Assembly: GCA_046331225.1 (NCBI GenBank)
Contig: JAXLRF010000010.1
Coordinates: 124,001-188,000, forward strand
From: VFMC01 sp046331225
GTDB taxonomy: Bacteria; Actinomycetota; Acidimicrobiia; Acidimicrobiales; Ilumatobacteraceae
DNA: 64,000 nt
Direction: 5' to 3'
Made by a program: the position numbers and the translations under genes
Shown here: positions 41,425-50,468 of the stretch, in pieces
How positions within the stretch are numbered: position 1 is the stretch's first letter
Layout: the number at the start of each line of letters is the position of its first letter
Notes under the pieces: model-generated
The model's input: the letters and a program-made list of their open reading frames with translations, nothing else
The model's database searches: none
Told to the model about the DNA's origin: nothing

Positions 41425-42077
41425 CCCTTCGACAGCTTCAGCAGCCGGGCGAGTTCGTCGATCTCCTCGCGCTGCACCTTCGCCATCTGGGTGGCGATGG
41501 TGCGCACCTCGTCGGTGGCCGCGTGCGTGGCGGCCCACTCGGCCATGTGCATGCCCCCCTGGTGGTGGGCGGTCATCAGCTGCACGAACAGCTCGTCGGC
41601 GTCGCCGCCCTCGGCGCGGGACAGTGCGATCAGGTCGTCCTCGGTGGCCATGCCGGGCATGCGGTCGAGGGCGACCGGCTCGTCCATCCAGGTCATCGCG
41701 AGGTCGGTCTCGTTCACCTCGGACTCGCCGTAGTCGCGCAGCAGTTGGATGAAGCGGCCGATCTCGATGTTCTGGCCGACGATGATCTCGCGGGCGATGG
41801 TGGTGAGGTTCGCGTCGCGGTCGGGATCGTCGAGGTAGAGCAGGGCCATCTGCACCGCTTGCTCGTGGTGGTAGCGCATGTCCTGCAGGAAGCCGATGTC
41901 GGTGGCGTTCGGGTCGGGCAGGGCGCGGTTGTTGCCGACGACCCAGCCGATGCCCCCGGCCAGCAGCGCGACCGCGGCCACCAGCGCGGCCAGGTTGAGT
42001 GCACTGTGGTACCAGGGCAGGACCTCGACGGGGGCGTCGTCGGTGTCGGACTCGTCCGTCGGGAGGGTGGCCGTCAC
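41418..42077 (-). CDS. DUF305 membrane-anchored protein
   Basis: 219-residue protein with one N-terminal helix (about 25-48) and an outer ferritin-like DUF305 domain. The two His-rich family blocks are DMRYHHEQAVQMALLY (about 66-81) and TAHHQGGMHMAEWAA (about 170-184). Such proteins are thought to bind copper or other metals, but their job is unsettled. GTG 42077 starts it. It is convergent with E1 beta and divergent from the lipoyl gene. Confidence 0.85.
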   Translation of the reverse strand: MTATLPTDESDTDDAPVEVLPWYHSALNLAALVAAVALLAGGIGWVVGNNRALPDPNATDIGFLQDMRYHHEQAVQMALLYLDDPDRDANLTTIAREIIVGQNIEIGRFIQLLRDYGESEVNETDLAMTWMDEPVALDRMPGMATEDDLIALSRAEGGDADELFVQLMTAHHQGGMHMAEWAATHAATDEVRTIATQMAKVQREEIDELARLLKLSKGG

Positions 42078-42103
42078 GTTTCACAGTGAAGCAGGCCATC
42101 GGC

Positions 42104-42109
42104 TTAAAT
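42104..42109 (+). promoter_or_regulatory. TTAAAT -10 box, leaderless lipoyl protein start
   Basis: TTAAAT ends seven bases before ATG 42117. The upstream ATG 42108 lies inside the box, so ATG 42117 is the likely start. Confidence 0.6.
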
Positions 42110-42116
42110 GCTCGGC

Positions 42117-42347
42117 ATGTCGACCCCCATCAACATCCCGAAGCTCGGCGTCTCGATGACCGAGGGCACCCTGGTCGAGTGGCTCGTGTCCGACGGCCAG
42201 AGTGTGCAGGCAGGCGACGTGATCTACCGGATCGAGACCGACAAGGTCGAGAACGAGATCGAGGCACCGGTGGCGGGCACGGTGCGCCTCAGCGGTGTCG
42301 AGGGCGAGACCTACGAGGTCGGCGCCCAGATCGGCAGCATCGAGTAG
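42117..42347 (+). CDS. Free-standing lipoyl carrier protein
   Basis: 76-residue protein that is a complete biotinyl/lipoyl domain and nothing else. The lipoylation site is Lys43 in ETDKVENEI, and the Gly near 32 and 62 fit the fold. It would carry the acyl and reducing equivalents between an E1 and an E2. Usually the domain is part of an E2 protein; a separate carrier is uncommon outside the glycine cleavage H protein and a few small dehydrogenase systems. It lies on the same strand as the E1 genes, 700 bases downstream of E1 beta, with a divergent DUF305 gene between. The E2 gene was not found here. Confidence 0.85.
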   Translation: MSTPINIPKLGVSMTEGTLVEWLVSDGQSVQAGDVIYRIETDKVENEIEAPVAGTVRLSGVEGETYEVGAQIGSIE

Positions 42348-42359
42348 TCCGGGCGAGGT

Positions 42360-43049
42360 TCAGTCGCGCCAGTCGTCGACGGCCGGCTCGCTCGACGCCG
42401 CCGGCGGTCGCGAGGTCGACGTCACACCACGGCTCGCGCCGTGCTCGGCCGCCTGCAGGTTGGCCGCGGCCGCAGCCGACAGACCGATCACCATCGCGCC
42501 GGCGACGAACATGCCGGCCAGCACGCGGCGCTGCAGCTGGGTGGCGCCCATCAGCGCGGCGAGCCGTTCGACGACCGCTTCGCCCGGCAGTTCCAGGTAG
42601 GCGGCCAGCACGTCGACGTCGCTGCGGCGCAGCTCGATCGCCTTCGGCTGCTCGGCACCGCGCATCGAGCGGACGAGCCGCAGGTAGTTCTCGAGCAGCG
42701 AGTCGGTGTCGTCCGGATCGAACGAGATCGCCGAGCCGGCCGTCGAGATCACCCCGCGGGGATCGATCTCGAGCGGCAACCGGTCCGACGTCAGCACCGA
42801 CGGGTCGAGGCCGTACAGCTGCGCGACGGCGTGGGCGCGCTCGATGGTCAGCGGTGCCCGGGCGGCCTCGATCGCCTTGAGCTCCCTCGCAGTGAAGCTG
42901 CCGCCGCTCGCACGGGCGACGCTGCGGACGCTGCGGCCCGAGTGGCGGCGCCGCTCGGCGAGCATGACGGCGAGACGTCGCGCCAGGCGCTCCTCGGTGA
43001 TCTCCGCGGACGGGCTCGAGCTGCGGATGACGGCGGTGCTCATCGACAT
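42360..43049 (-). CDS. HTH-like protein with C-terminal membrane helix, paralogue A
   Basis: 229-residue protein. The N-terminal 75 residues look like an XRE-like helix-turn-helix (RRLAVMLAERRRHSGRSV, then FTARELKAIEAARAPLTIER). The middle part contains LENYLRLVRSMRG. A helix at about 173-198 (VLAGMFVAGAMVIG) is followed by a Ser/Pro tail, so it may tether DNA to the membrane, an inference. The upstream gene 43071-43682 has the same architecture and is its paralogue. ATG 43049 and 43043 are both possible starts. Confidence 0.6.
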   Translation of the reverse strand: MSMSTAVIRSSSPSAEITEERLARRLAVMLAERRRHSGRSVRSVARASGGSFTARELKAIEAARAPLTIERAHAVAQLYGLDPSVLTSDRLPLEIDPRGVISTAGSAISFDPDDTDSLLENYLRLVRSMRGAEQPKAIELRRSDVDVLAAYLELPGEAVVERLAALMGATQLQRRVLAGMFVAGAMVIGLSAAAAANLQAAEHGASRGVTSTSRPPAASSEPAVDDWRD

Positions 43050-43070
43050 GTCATCGGACGCCGGGCGACC

Positions 43071-43682
43071 TCACTTGAGCGCGGTGGTGACCGTCGACTC
43101 GGTGGGGGAGGCGTCGAGGCCGAGTGCTTCGGTGCTGGCCAGCAGGCTCGCGACCACCACACGGCCCTCGGCGTTGGCCATCGCCAGCACCCGTTCGAGC
43201 ACCGACGAACGGTGCTGCGACACGGTGAGGTGGTGCACCATCTCGACCAGATCGTCGTGGCGCACGCCCACCGGTGCATCGTGCTCGATCGCGCGCAGCG
43301 TGCGGACGAGCCGGAAGTAGGCCGCGACCATCGACCGGCCGTCGCCCGGAACGAACTCGACCGTGACACCGCCCGCGGCGATCTCGCCCTCGCGTACGTC
43401 GAGCCCGCGTCCCGTCGGCGGCAACACGCTGCCGAGCTGCACGCCGTAGAGCTGACCGAGCGCGACGACGGTGTCGGGCTCGAGCGGCAGCAGACCGGCC
43501 TCGGCGTCGCGCAGGTCGCGGATCGTGAACCGACCCTGACTGCGACTCGCGAGCACCCACAGGGGTCGTCGCGCGGCTCGTCGCTCGCTCAGCAACCGTG
43601 CGCCGAGGTGCCGCGGGAAGGTTCCCGTCGCCATCTCGACGTGCACGTCCGTCGCGTCCAACACATCCGCCGCACCGCTCAT
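43071..43682 (-). CDS. HTH-like protein, paralogue B
   Basis: 203-residue paralogue of the preceding gene product. Shared blocks are RRPLWVLASRSQGRFTIRDL with EPDTVVALGQLYGV, and the later YFRLVRTLRAIEH. Unlike paralogue A it has no clear membrane helix at its end; the C-terminal region (VVVASLLASTEALGL) is weakly hydrophobic. Function unknown; a DNA-binding regulator is the likeliest guess. ATG 43682 is chosen. The two paralogues are 21 bases apart on one strand, probably one operon. Confidence 0.6.
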   Translation of the reverse strand: MSGAADVLDATDVHVEMATGTFPRHLGARLLSERRAARRPLWVLASRSQGRFTIRDLRDAEAGLLPLEPDTVVALGQLYGVQLGSVLPPTGRGLDVREGEIAAGGVTVEFVPGDGRSMVAAYFRLVRTLRAIEHDAPVGVRHDDLVEMVHHLTVSQHRSSVLERVLAMANAEGRVVVASLLASTEALGLDASPTESTVTTALK

Positions 43683-43753
43683 GCTCAACTCATCGGCACG
43701 CCCCCGCCGAACATCAAGGGGATGTCCAGGGGATCTCGCGTGACGGTCGCCGC

Positions 43754-45068
43754 TCAGCCGGTCGCGTCGCGGACCTCGCGGAAGGGGCGGTCCTTGTCGA
43801 CCCGCGGTTCGGCGGGCAGGCCGAGCACCCGCTCGCCGATGATGTTGCGCTGGATCTCGTCGGAACCACCCGCGATCTTGTAGCCGGGTGCGCCGAGCAC
43901 GTGCTCGCGCCACGCCCACGTGCCCCACTCGCCGGTGTCGGCCACGAGGCGGGGACCGAGCACACGCGAGATCACGTGGCTGGTGCGCTCCATGTTGGCG
44001 GTCCACATCAGCTTGCCGAGCGAACCCTCGGGCCCGGGCGTCTGGCCCGCCTTCAGCGCAGCGGCCGCGCGTCGGTTGGTGTACTGCGCCACCTTGTGGT
44101 GCACGTACAGGTCGGTGAGCGCCTGGCGCACCACCGGGTCGCCGGCGAGGCCGAAGTGCCGCGCCGCGGCGATCACCTGCTTGTAGCCGCCACCGGTGTG
44201 GTTGCTGCTGCTGCCCGCCGAGTGGTCGCGCTCGAAGCCAAGGCACGTGAGCGCGACGCGCCACCCCTCGCCGACGGGCCCGAGCCGCAGCGTGTCCGGC
44301 AGGCGCACGTCGGTGAGGAACACCTCGTTGAAGTTGGCACCGCCGCTCATCTGCCGGATCGGACGCACCTCGACGCCCGGCGCGTCGAACGGCACCAGCA
44401 ACGCGGTGAGTCCGCGGTGCTTCGGCACGTCGACGTCGGTGCGCGTGATCGCCGAGACCCCACTGCGCGAACCGGGCGCCGGAGGTCCACACCTTCTGAC
44501 CGTTCAGCACCCACTCGTCGCCGTCGCGCACGGCGCGGGTGGTGAGCGACGCGAGGTCAGACCCGGCCGACGGCTCGCTGAACAGCTGACAGCCCCAGAT
44601 GTCCTGGCGCATCAGCGGCCGGATGAACCGCTCGTGCTGCTCGGGCGTGCCGTAGGCCGCGATCGTGGTCGCGATCAAGCCCATCGACGTGGGGGGCAGC
44701 TCGCCCGCCGTCGGCACCACGTAGCGCGACTCCTCGGCCAGGAACGCCCGGACGAACGAGTTGGGCAGGCCACGACCGCCGAGGGCGACGGGCCAGTTGA
44801 TCATGGCGTAGCCGGCGTCGAACTTGAGCCGCTGCCACCGCTGACACGCGAGCAGCCGGCGGCGCTCCTCGTCCTCGGGCACGTCGTGGAACACGGCCAC
44901 GTCGTCGCTGCCGACACCCCACTCGACCGCGACGTCGTCGCCGGTGTCGCCGGTGCCTGTCGCTGGCGACACGGCAGGCAAGGGCTCGCCGTGGGCGGCG
45001 AGCCAGTCGCGGGCCTCGCGTCGGAAGGAGTCGAGATCGGGGAGGTCCGTTCGGTCGCCGTCGCTCAC
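43754..45068 (-). pseudogene. Acyl-CoA dehydrogenase broken by a one-base frameshift
   Basis: The gene reads as an acyl-CoA dehydrogenase from GTG 45068 through VNGQKVW-type block VLNGQKVWTSGARFAQWG, then shifts frame near 44452. The rest, beginning VPKHRGLTALLVPFD and ending at 43754 with LGLPAEPRVDKDRP, lies in the neighbouring frame. Total length is one base more than a multiple of three, as one extra G in a GG run (CC at 44452-44453 on the + strand) would give. With the shift removed it is about 437 residues and looks intact, including GGSDEIQRNIIGERV. It may be a genuine pseudogene or a sequencing error. A TACGGT box lies eight bases before the start. Confidence 0.85.
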
Positions 45069-45076
45069 GGCGCCAC

Positions 45077-45082
45077 ACCGTA
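45077..45082 (-). promoter_or_regulatory. TACGGT -10 box, leaderless start at 45068
   Basis: On the minus strand TACGGT ends eight bases before GTG 45068. Confidence 0.5.
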
Positions 45083-45144
45083 CGGTCGTCCAGGTCGCGG
45101 CGTCGAACCGTCGGACTCCGCTTTCGCACCATGCGCGCCCCGGC

Positions 45145-45150
45145 TACTAT
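45145..45150 (+). promoter_or_regulatory. TACTAT -10 box of the liv operon
   Basis: TACTAT at 45145 would start a leader of about 55 bases before TTG 45213, with GGGAGG near 45200. This is the main promoter candidate for the five-gene operon. Confidence 0.45.
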
Positions 45151-45212
45151 CACCCAGACCGCCCGGACCGCCGGTGCGGTCGGGCATGGGGGATTGCAGG
45201 GAGGATGCCGTC

Positions 45213-45974
45213 TTGAGTCTGCTCCAAGTTCAGGACGTCTCCGTCCGCTTCGGGGGCATCGTGGCCCTCGACGGACTGTCGTTCGACATCGACCAGGGCC
45301 AGATCTGTGGCCTCATCGGTCCGAACGGCGCCGGCAAGACGACGATGTTCAACGTCGTCAGCCGCATCTACCAACCGAGCTCCGGGCGCGTGCTCTACGA
45401 CGGGCGCAACCTGATCGACGTACCGGCGCACGGCATCGCCCGCCTCGGCATCGCCCGCACCTTCCAGAACCTGGCCCTGTTCCCGACGATGACATTGCTC
45501 GAGAACGTGATGGTGGGCGCGCACTCGCAGGGCAAGGTCGGCTTCGCCCGTGGGATCCTGCGCCTCGGCGCACACCGCGAGAACAAGGTCACGCGCGACT
45601 TCGCCGGCGACCTGCTGCACCAGCTCGGCCTCGGTTCGCTCATGTTCCGCCCGGCGATGGGCCTGCCGTTCGGCACGCTCAAGCGCCTCGAGATCGCCCG
45701 TGCGCTCGCCGCCAAGCCGAAGTTCCTGCTGATGGACGAGCCTGCGAGCGGCCTCACCCACGGCGAGGTCGACGAGCTCGGCGACACGATCGTCGCCATT
45801 CGCGACCAGTTCGACCTCACCGTCCTGCTCGTCGAGCACCACATGTCGATGGTGATGGGCATCAGCGACAAGGTCGTGGCGATGGAGTTCGGTCGCAAGA
45901 TCGCCGAAGGCACGCCCACACAGGTGCAGGCCGACGAGCGAGTGATCGCCGCCTACCTGGGGACCACCGAATGA
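45213..45974 (+). CDS. livG: Branched-chain amino acid type ABC ATPase LivG
   Basis: 253-residue ATPase of the liv (HAAT) transporter, which takes up branched-chain amino acids or related organic acids. Walker A is GPNGAGKTT, the signature region is LPFGTLKRLEIARAL (instead of LSYGQQR), Walker B is LLMDEPASGL and the H-loop is VEHHM. The starting codon is TTG 45213, with GGGAGG eight bases upstream. It opens an operon of five genes with 4-base overlaps at most junctions. The substrate may be an amino acid or an organic acid. Confidence 0.9.
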   Translation: MSLLQVQDVSVRFGGIVALDGLSFDIDQGQICGLIGPNGAGKTTMFNVVSRIYQPSSGRVLYDGRNLIDVPAHGIARLGIARTFQNLALFPTMTLLENVMVGAHSQGKVGFARGILRLGAHRENKVTRDFAGDLLHQLGLGSLMFRPAMGLPFGTLKRLEIARALAAKPKFLLMDEPASGLTHGEVDELGDTIVAIRDQFDLTVLLVEHHMSMVMGISDKVVAMEFGRKIAEGTPTQVQADERVIAAYLGTTE

Positions 45975-46678
45975 GCCTGTTGCACGTCTCCCACCTCAAC
46001 GCGGGCTACGGCCCGATCAACGTCCTGCACGGCCTCGAGCTGCGCGTCGAGCCGGGCGAGATCGTCGTGATGCTCGGCGCCAACGGCGCCGGCAAGACCA
46101 CGACCATGCGGGCGATCAGCGGGATGATCGGCCGCAGCGGTGAGGTCGTGTTCGAGGGGCACGACATCAGTCGCTCCACGCCCGACGCGATCGTGCGGGC
46201 GGGCATCGCCCAGGTGCCGCAGGGTCGCGGCACCTTCCCCGAGCTCACCGTCGAGGACAACCTGCGCGTCGGCGCCTACACCCGTTCCGACGGCGAGGTC
46301 GGCGCCGACATCGACCGGTGGTTCGAGGTGTTCCCCCGGCTGCTCGAGCGTCGGACGCAGCGCGCGGGCAGCCTGAGCGGCGGCGAACAGCAGATGCTCG
46401 CGATCGCCCGTGCGCTCATGGCCCGTCCGAAGCTGCTGCTCTGCGACGAGCCGAGCCTCGGCCTCGCCCCGCTCATCACCCAGGAGTTGTTCGCGGTGAT
46501 CGAGCGGCTCAACGAGGAGATGGGGTTGGCGGTGCTGCTGGTGGAGCAGAACGCGAACCTGGCGATGCACATGGCGCATCGTGTGTACCTGATCGAGACC
46601 GGCCGCATCGTGGCATCGGGTTCGGCCGACGAGCTGAGCGCCGACGACTCGATCCGCAAGGCCTATCTGGGGTTCTGA
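45971..46678 (+). CDS. livF: Branched-chain amino acid type ABC ATPase LivF
   Basis: 235-residue second ATPase, overlapping livG by four bases (ATGA). Walker A is GANGAGKTTTMRAI, the signature LSGGEQQML, Walker B LLLCDEPSLGLAP and the H-loop region VEQNAN. The LVEQN(A)N block is a mark of LivF proteins. It pairs with LivG to power the two permeases. It is 15 bases from livH. Confidence 0.92.
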   Translation: MSLLHVSHLNAGYGPINVLHGLELRVEPGEIVVMLGANGAGKTTTMRAISGMIGRSGEVVFEGHDISRSTPDAIVRAGIAQVPQGRGTFPELTVEDNLRVGAYTRSDGEVGADIDRWFEVFPRLLERRTQRAGSLSGGEQQMLAIARALMARPKLLLCDEPSLGLAPLITQELFAVIERLNEEMGLAVLLVEQNANLAMHMAHRVYLIETGRIVASGSADELSADDSIRKAYLGF

Positions 46679-46693
46679 GGGGGACCGACACCG

Positions 46694-47617
46694 ATGGATC
46701 TGTTCCTGCAACGACTGGTCGACGGGTTGAGCGCCGGTGGTGTGTACGCACTGCTCGCGCTCGGGCTCGTGATCATCTACCGCGGCACCGGCCACCTCAA
46801 CTTCGCCCAGGGCGAGATGGCGTTGTTCGCGGCCTACGTCGTGTACCAGATGGGCGAGTGGGGCTGGCCGATCGGCCTCGCGCTCATCGTCGGCGTGGCC
46901 GTGGGTTTCGCGCTCGGCGCCGGTGCCGAGGTGCTGCTGGTGCGCCCGATCTCGAAGAAGTCGCCGTTCGCGGTGTTCATCGTGACGATCGGGTTGTTCC
47001 AGTTGCTCAACTGGCTCGACGGCGCGATCTGGGGCGACCAGATCCTGCCGAACTCGGGTGTGGGCAGCAAGCAGTCGTCGTACCCGAGCCTGTTCCCGGA
47101 CAAGCCCGACGACTTCGTCAGGGTCGCCGGTGCCGCGATCCGCTACCAGTCGGTGGGCGTGATCCTGCTCACGCTGGTGATCACCGGTCTGCTGTTCCTG
47201 CTGTTCAACAAGACGAAGTTCGGGCTCGCGATGCGGGCCGTGGCGAGCAACCCCGAGAGCTCGAAGCTCGTCGGCATCCGTACCAACACGGTGCTGATGG
47301 TCAGTTGGGGTCTCGCCGCCGCGATCGGTGCGATCGGTGGCGTGGTGTTCGCCGGCATCAACAACAGCGTGAGCCTCGGGCTCATGTTCACCGTGTTCAT
47401 CTACGGCTCGGCGGCGGCCACGCTCGGCGGGTTCGACTCGCCCGGCGGTGCCGTGATCGCCGGCCTCGCGATCGGCGTGATCGAGACGATGGCCGCCGGC
47501 TACATCTCGTTCATCGGTCAGGAGATGAAGCTGGCGGTGGCGTTCGTCGTCATCCTCGTGGTGCTGATGGTGAAACCGAGCGGCCTGTTCGGCACGGCGA
47601 AGGTGGAACGGGTATGA
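46694..47617 (+). CDS. livH: Branched-chain amino acid type ABC permease LivH
   Basis: 307-residue membrane protein of about eight helices. The start block LVDGLSAGGVYALLALGL and the NFAQGEMALFAAY loop are typical of LivH, and the conserved EAA-like segment FGLAMRAVASNPESSKLVGI (cytoplasmic loop contacting the ATPase) lies at about 176-195. It ends with an ATGA overlap on livM. Confidence 0.92.
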   Translation: MDLFLQRLVDGLSAGGVYALLALGLVIIYRGTGHLNFAQGEMALFAAYVVYQMGEWGWPIGLALIVGVAVGFALGAGAEVLLVRPISKKSPFAVFIVTIGLFQLLNWLDGAIWGDQILPNSGVGSKQSSYPSLFPDKPDDFVRVAGAAIRYQSVGVILLTLVITGLLFLLFNKTKFGLAMRAVASNPESSKLVGIRTNTVLMVSWGLAAAIGAIGGVVFAGINNSVSLGLMFTVFIYGSAAATLGGFDSPGGAVIAGLAIGVIETMAAGYISFIGQEMKLAVAFVVILVVLMVKPSGLFGTAKVERV

Positions 47618-48831
47618 AGTCGCTCGTCACCCTCAAGGAAGGCAGCATCGGCCACTGGGTGCTGCGCCTCGTCGCTGCGGCGATCATCGTCGCCCTCATG
47701 CTCTACATCCCGACGAGCGGCAACAACGGTCTGATCACACGGGCCACCGAGGCGCTCACGCTCATGTCGGCGGCGATGTCGCTCAACCTGATCCTCGGCT
47801 ACGCCGGGCAGATCTCGATCGGCCACTCGGCGTTCTACGGCATCGGTGCCTACACGACGGGCATCCTCGTGTCGAAGTACGAGTGGAGCCCGTGGATCAC
47901 GTTCTTCGCCGCGTTCCTCATCGCCTTCGTCGTCGGCGTGATCGTGTCGTTCCCCGCCTCGCGCATCAAGGGCGTCTACCTCGCGCTGGTCACGTTGGCC
48001 CTGGCACTGGTGTTCCCCAACCTTTTGCGCTGGCCGAAGCTGCAGTCGCTCACCGGTGGCGGACCCGGACTGCCCAACAAGGACAGCGCGCTCGACACCA
48101 CCGGGTTCGACATCGGACGCAAGGGCATGCGCCACTTCGAGGTGTTCGGCTGGGACCCGTTCGGCGACCTGCGCGGGCAGGGGGCGATCCCGTTCTACTT
48201 CTGGATCGCCGCCGGCATCGCGGTCATCGTCTACCTGGTGTGCCGTGGCGTGGTGAAGAGCCGCGCCGGCCGTTCGCTGGTGGCGGTGCGTGACAACGAG
48301 ACCGCAGCGGCCGTGATGGGCGTCAACCTCGTGGCCGCCAAGGCGTTCGCGTTCGGCATCTCGGCCGGCCTGTGCGCGCTGCCCGGCTCGGTCACCGCCA
48401 TCCGCCTCGGCGCAGTGTCGCCCGACATCGCCACGCTCACCGTGCTCGGTTCGCTCACGTTCCTGATCATCATGGTGATCGGTGGCGCCGGCTCGCTGTG
48501 GGGCCCGGTCATCGGCGCCGCCCTCTACGTCTTCGTCACCGACCGCACCAGCGGCTGGGCCGACGACGACAAGATCCCGGGTCTGCTCAGGCCGTTCTTC
48601 AGCTGGTCGAAGATCCCGCCGGGCACCGGCATCTTCGCCGTGATCCTCATCGTGCTGATGTTCGTCGCACCGAGAGGGATCGTCGGACTGTGGAAGCAGT
48701 ACAGTCCGTTGGTCGTGCGCATCGTGCCCCGCCCTGCGGGTGGTGCGATCGCCGAACCGGCCCTCGTGGCCACCGAAGCACCTTCCATTGCCGACACCGA
48801 TCCAGACACTCCAGAGGGGGAGAGCCAATGA
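47614..48831 (+). CDS. livM: Branched-chain amino acid type ABC permease LivM
   Basis: 405-residue membrane protein, second permease. It has the typical start of a NLILGYAGQISIGHSAFYGIGAY block and the coupling loop SRAGRSLVAVRDNETAAAVMGVN (about 208-230). The last 60 residues form a polar tail after the last helix, longer than in most LivM proteins. It overlaps livK by four bases. Confidence 0.9.
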   Translation: MKSLVTLKEGSIGHWVLRLVAAAIIVALMLYIPTSGNNGLITRATEALTLMSAAMSLNLILGYAGQISIGHSAFYGIGAYTTGILVSKYEWSPWITFFAAFLIAFVVGVIVSFPASRIKGVYLALVTLALALVFPNLLRWPKLQSLTGGGPGLPNKDSALDTTGFDIGRKGMRHFEVFGWDPFGDLRGQGAIPFYFWIAAGIAVIVYLVCRGVVKSRAGRSLVAVRDNETAAAVMGVNLVAAKAFAFGISAGLCALPGSVTAIRLGAVSPDIATLTVLGSLTFLIIMVIGGAGSLWGPVIGAALYVFVTDRTSGWADDDKIPGLLRPFFSWSKIPPGTGIFAVILIVLMFVAPRGIVGLWKQYSPLVVRIVPRPAGGAIAEPALVATEAPSIADTDPDTPEGESQ

Positions 48832-50261
48832 TCCGACGTCACAGGACGATCACCGCCGCGCTCGCCGCCGGCGCGCTGCTCATCGCAGCGTGCGGCGGGG
48901 ACGACGACGAGACGACCACGACCGACGCAGCGACCGAGACCACCGCGGCCGCCACCGAGACCACCGCTGCGGCGACCGAGACCACCGAGGCCTCGACCGA
49001 CACCACCGAAGCGGCCACCGACACCACGGCTGCGCCGGAGACCACCGAGGCCGCTGCCGAGGCGTGGGCCGTCAACACCGACGACTGCATCGACCCCGAC
49101 GCCGCCAACGCGCCGATCGAGGGCACCATCAAGATCGGCTCCGCGATGCCGCTCACCGGTGGCGTGGCCGCCGCGGCGTTCGCGCCCGTGAAGGACGGCT
49201 TCGACGCCTACATCCAGTACGCGAACGAGAACGGCCTCGTGCCCGGCTACGACATCCAGCTCACGATCGAGGACGACCAGTACAACCCCGAGCTCACCCC
49301 GGGCGCGATCAGCAAGCAGATCGACGCCGGCGTCAACCTGTTCTCGGGCATCATCGGCTCGCCGAACAACGCCGCCGTCCGCGACACGCTGAACGACGAG
49401 TGCATCCCGCAGCTCAACGCCCTCACCGGTTCGCCGGCGTGGGGTGAGGTGGCCGACTACCCGTGGACCACCGGCATCCTCGTGCCGTACACCGTCGAGT
49501 CGAAGGTGTACGCCGCGCAGATCGCCGAGCAGTACCCCGACGGCGCCAGCGTCGCGCTGTTCTACGTGAACAACGAGTTCGGCCAGATCTACGCCGACGC
49601 GTTCAAGGAGATCGCCGGCGACTACAACCTCGACATCGTCGAGGAGCAGACGATCGAGGCCACCGACGCCAACCCGCCCACGTCGCAGATCACCACCATC
49701 GCGGCTGCCAAGCCCGACGTGATCGTCGCCGTGCCGCTGGGTGCCGGCTGCATCGGTTTCCTCACCGAGCTCGCCAACGCGAAGGCGCAGAACGCCGGCT
49801 GGGAGCCGCCGACCTACGTGACCAACACCTGCGCGAGCAGCCTGATCCTCGGTGCCGCCGGTGCGGCCGCCGACGGTCTGATCACCTCGGGCAACCTGGT
49901 CGACCTCGGCGATCCCGCGAACGACTCGATCCCGGCCGTCAAGGAGTACAAGGACTTCATGGCCGGCCTCGGCAAGAGCGACATCGTCACCACGGCCGGC
50001 GCCGGCTGGACGACCGGTGAGGTCACCGTCGCGATCCTGAAGCAGGCCGCCGAGTCGCCCGAGGGCCTGACCCGGGCGTCGATCATCAACGCGGCCCGCA
50101 ACTTCACCTTCACGCCGTCGCTCGCCCGTCCGGGTGTGGTCGACAAGATGAACGGCGAAGAGGATCCGTTCCTGTCGCAGTCGCTGATCGTGCTGCAGTA
50201 CGACGCCGACACCGCGACGTCCTCCGACGTCGGTGAGCTGATCACCCAGTTCGAGAGCTGA
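48828..50261 (+). CDS. livK: ABC transporter substrate-binding lipoprotein (LivK/LivJ type)
   Basis: 477-residue extracellular binding protein. The lipobox IAAC at about 20 is followed by a Thr/Glu/Ala linker of about 45 residues (TETTAAATETT repeats) that holds the domain away from the membrane. The periplasmic-binding-protein fold (Peripla_BP_6) begins with IKIGSAMPLTGG. ATG 48828 has a strong GGGGGAGAG site. It ends the liv operon and is followed by a strong hairpin at 50335-50364. Ligand unknown. Confidence 0.88.
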   Translation: MIRRHRTITAALAAGALLIAACGGDDDETTTTDAATETTAAATETTAAATETTEASTDTTEAATDTTAAPETTEAAAEAWAVNTDDCIDPDAANAPIEGTIKIGSAMPLTGGVAAAAFAPVKDGFDAYIQYANENGLVPGYDIQLTIEDDQYNPELTPGAISKQIDAGVNLFSGIIGSPNNAAVRDTLNDECIPQLNALTGSPAWGEVADYPWTTGILVPYTVESKVYAAQIAEQYPDGASVALFYVNNEFGQIYADAFKEIAGDYNLDIVEEQTIEATDANPPTSQITTIAAAKPDVIVAVPLGAGCIGFLTELANAKAQNAGWEPPTYVTNTCASSLILGAAGAAADGLITSGNLVDLGDPANDSIPAVKEYKDFMAGLGKSDIVTTAGAGWTTGEVTVAILKQAAESPEGLTRASIINAARNFTFTPSLARPGVVDKMNGEEDPFLSQSLIVLQYDADTATSSDVGELITQFES

Positions 50262-50334
50262 TCATCGGGGCTCGTCCCCGAACGCTTCCGGCCGTCCCAT
50301 CGTGAACCAGGCCGGCCGGAGCACCGTGATCCGT

Positions 50335-50364
50335 GCGAGACCCGCCCTCCGGGGCGGGTCTCGC
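50335..50364 (+). terminator. Strong hairpin after the liv operon
   Basis: GCGAGACCCGCCC and GGGCGGGTCTCGC form a perfect 13-base stem with a four-base loop TCCG. There is no T run, as is common in actinobacterial terminators. It lies 74 bases after the livK stop. Confidence 0.8.
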
Positions 50365-50411
50365 CGCGTCCGGGGCCGGCTCGCCCGTTCGGCCCGTTAT
50401 TGATCGCGGAG

Positions 50412-50418
50412 TTAGATT
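50412..50418 (+). promoter_or_regulatory. TTAGATT -10 region of the acyl-CoA ligase operon
   Basis: TTAGAT or TAGATT at 50412-50418 would give a leader of about 45 bases before ATG 50469, which has GAGGGG upstream. Confidence 0.45.
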
Positions 50419-50468
50419 CGTGGCCCTGCGGCCGCCACCGTGGCGGACACCGACGAGGGGATGCACAC

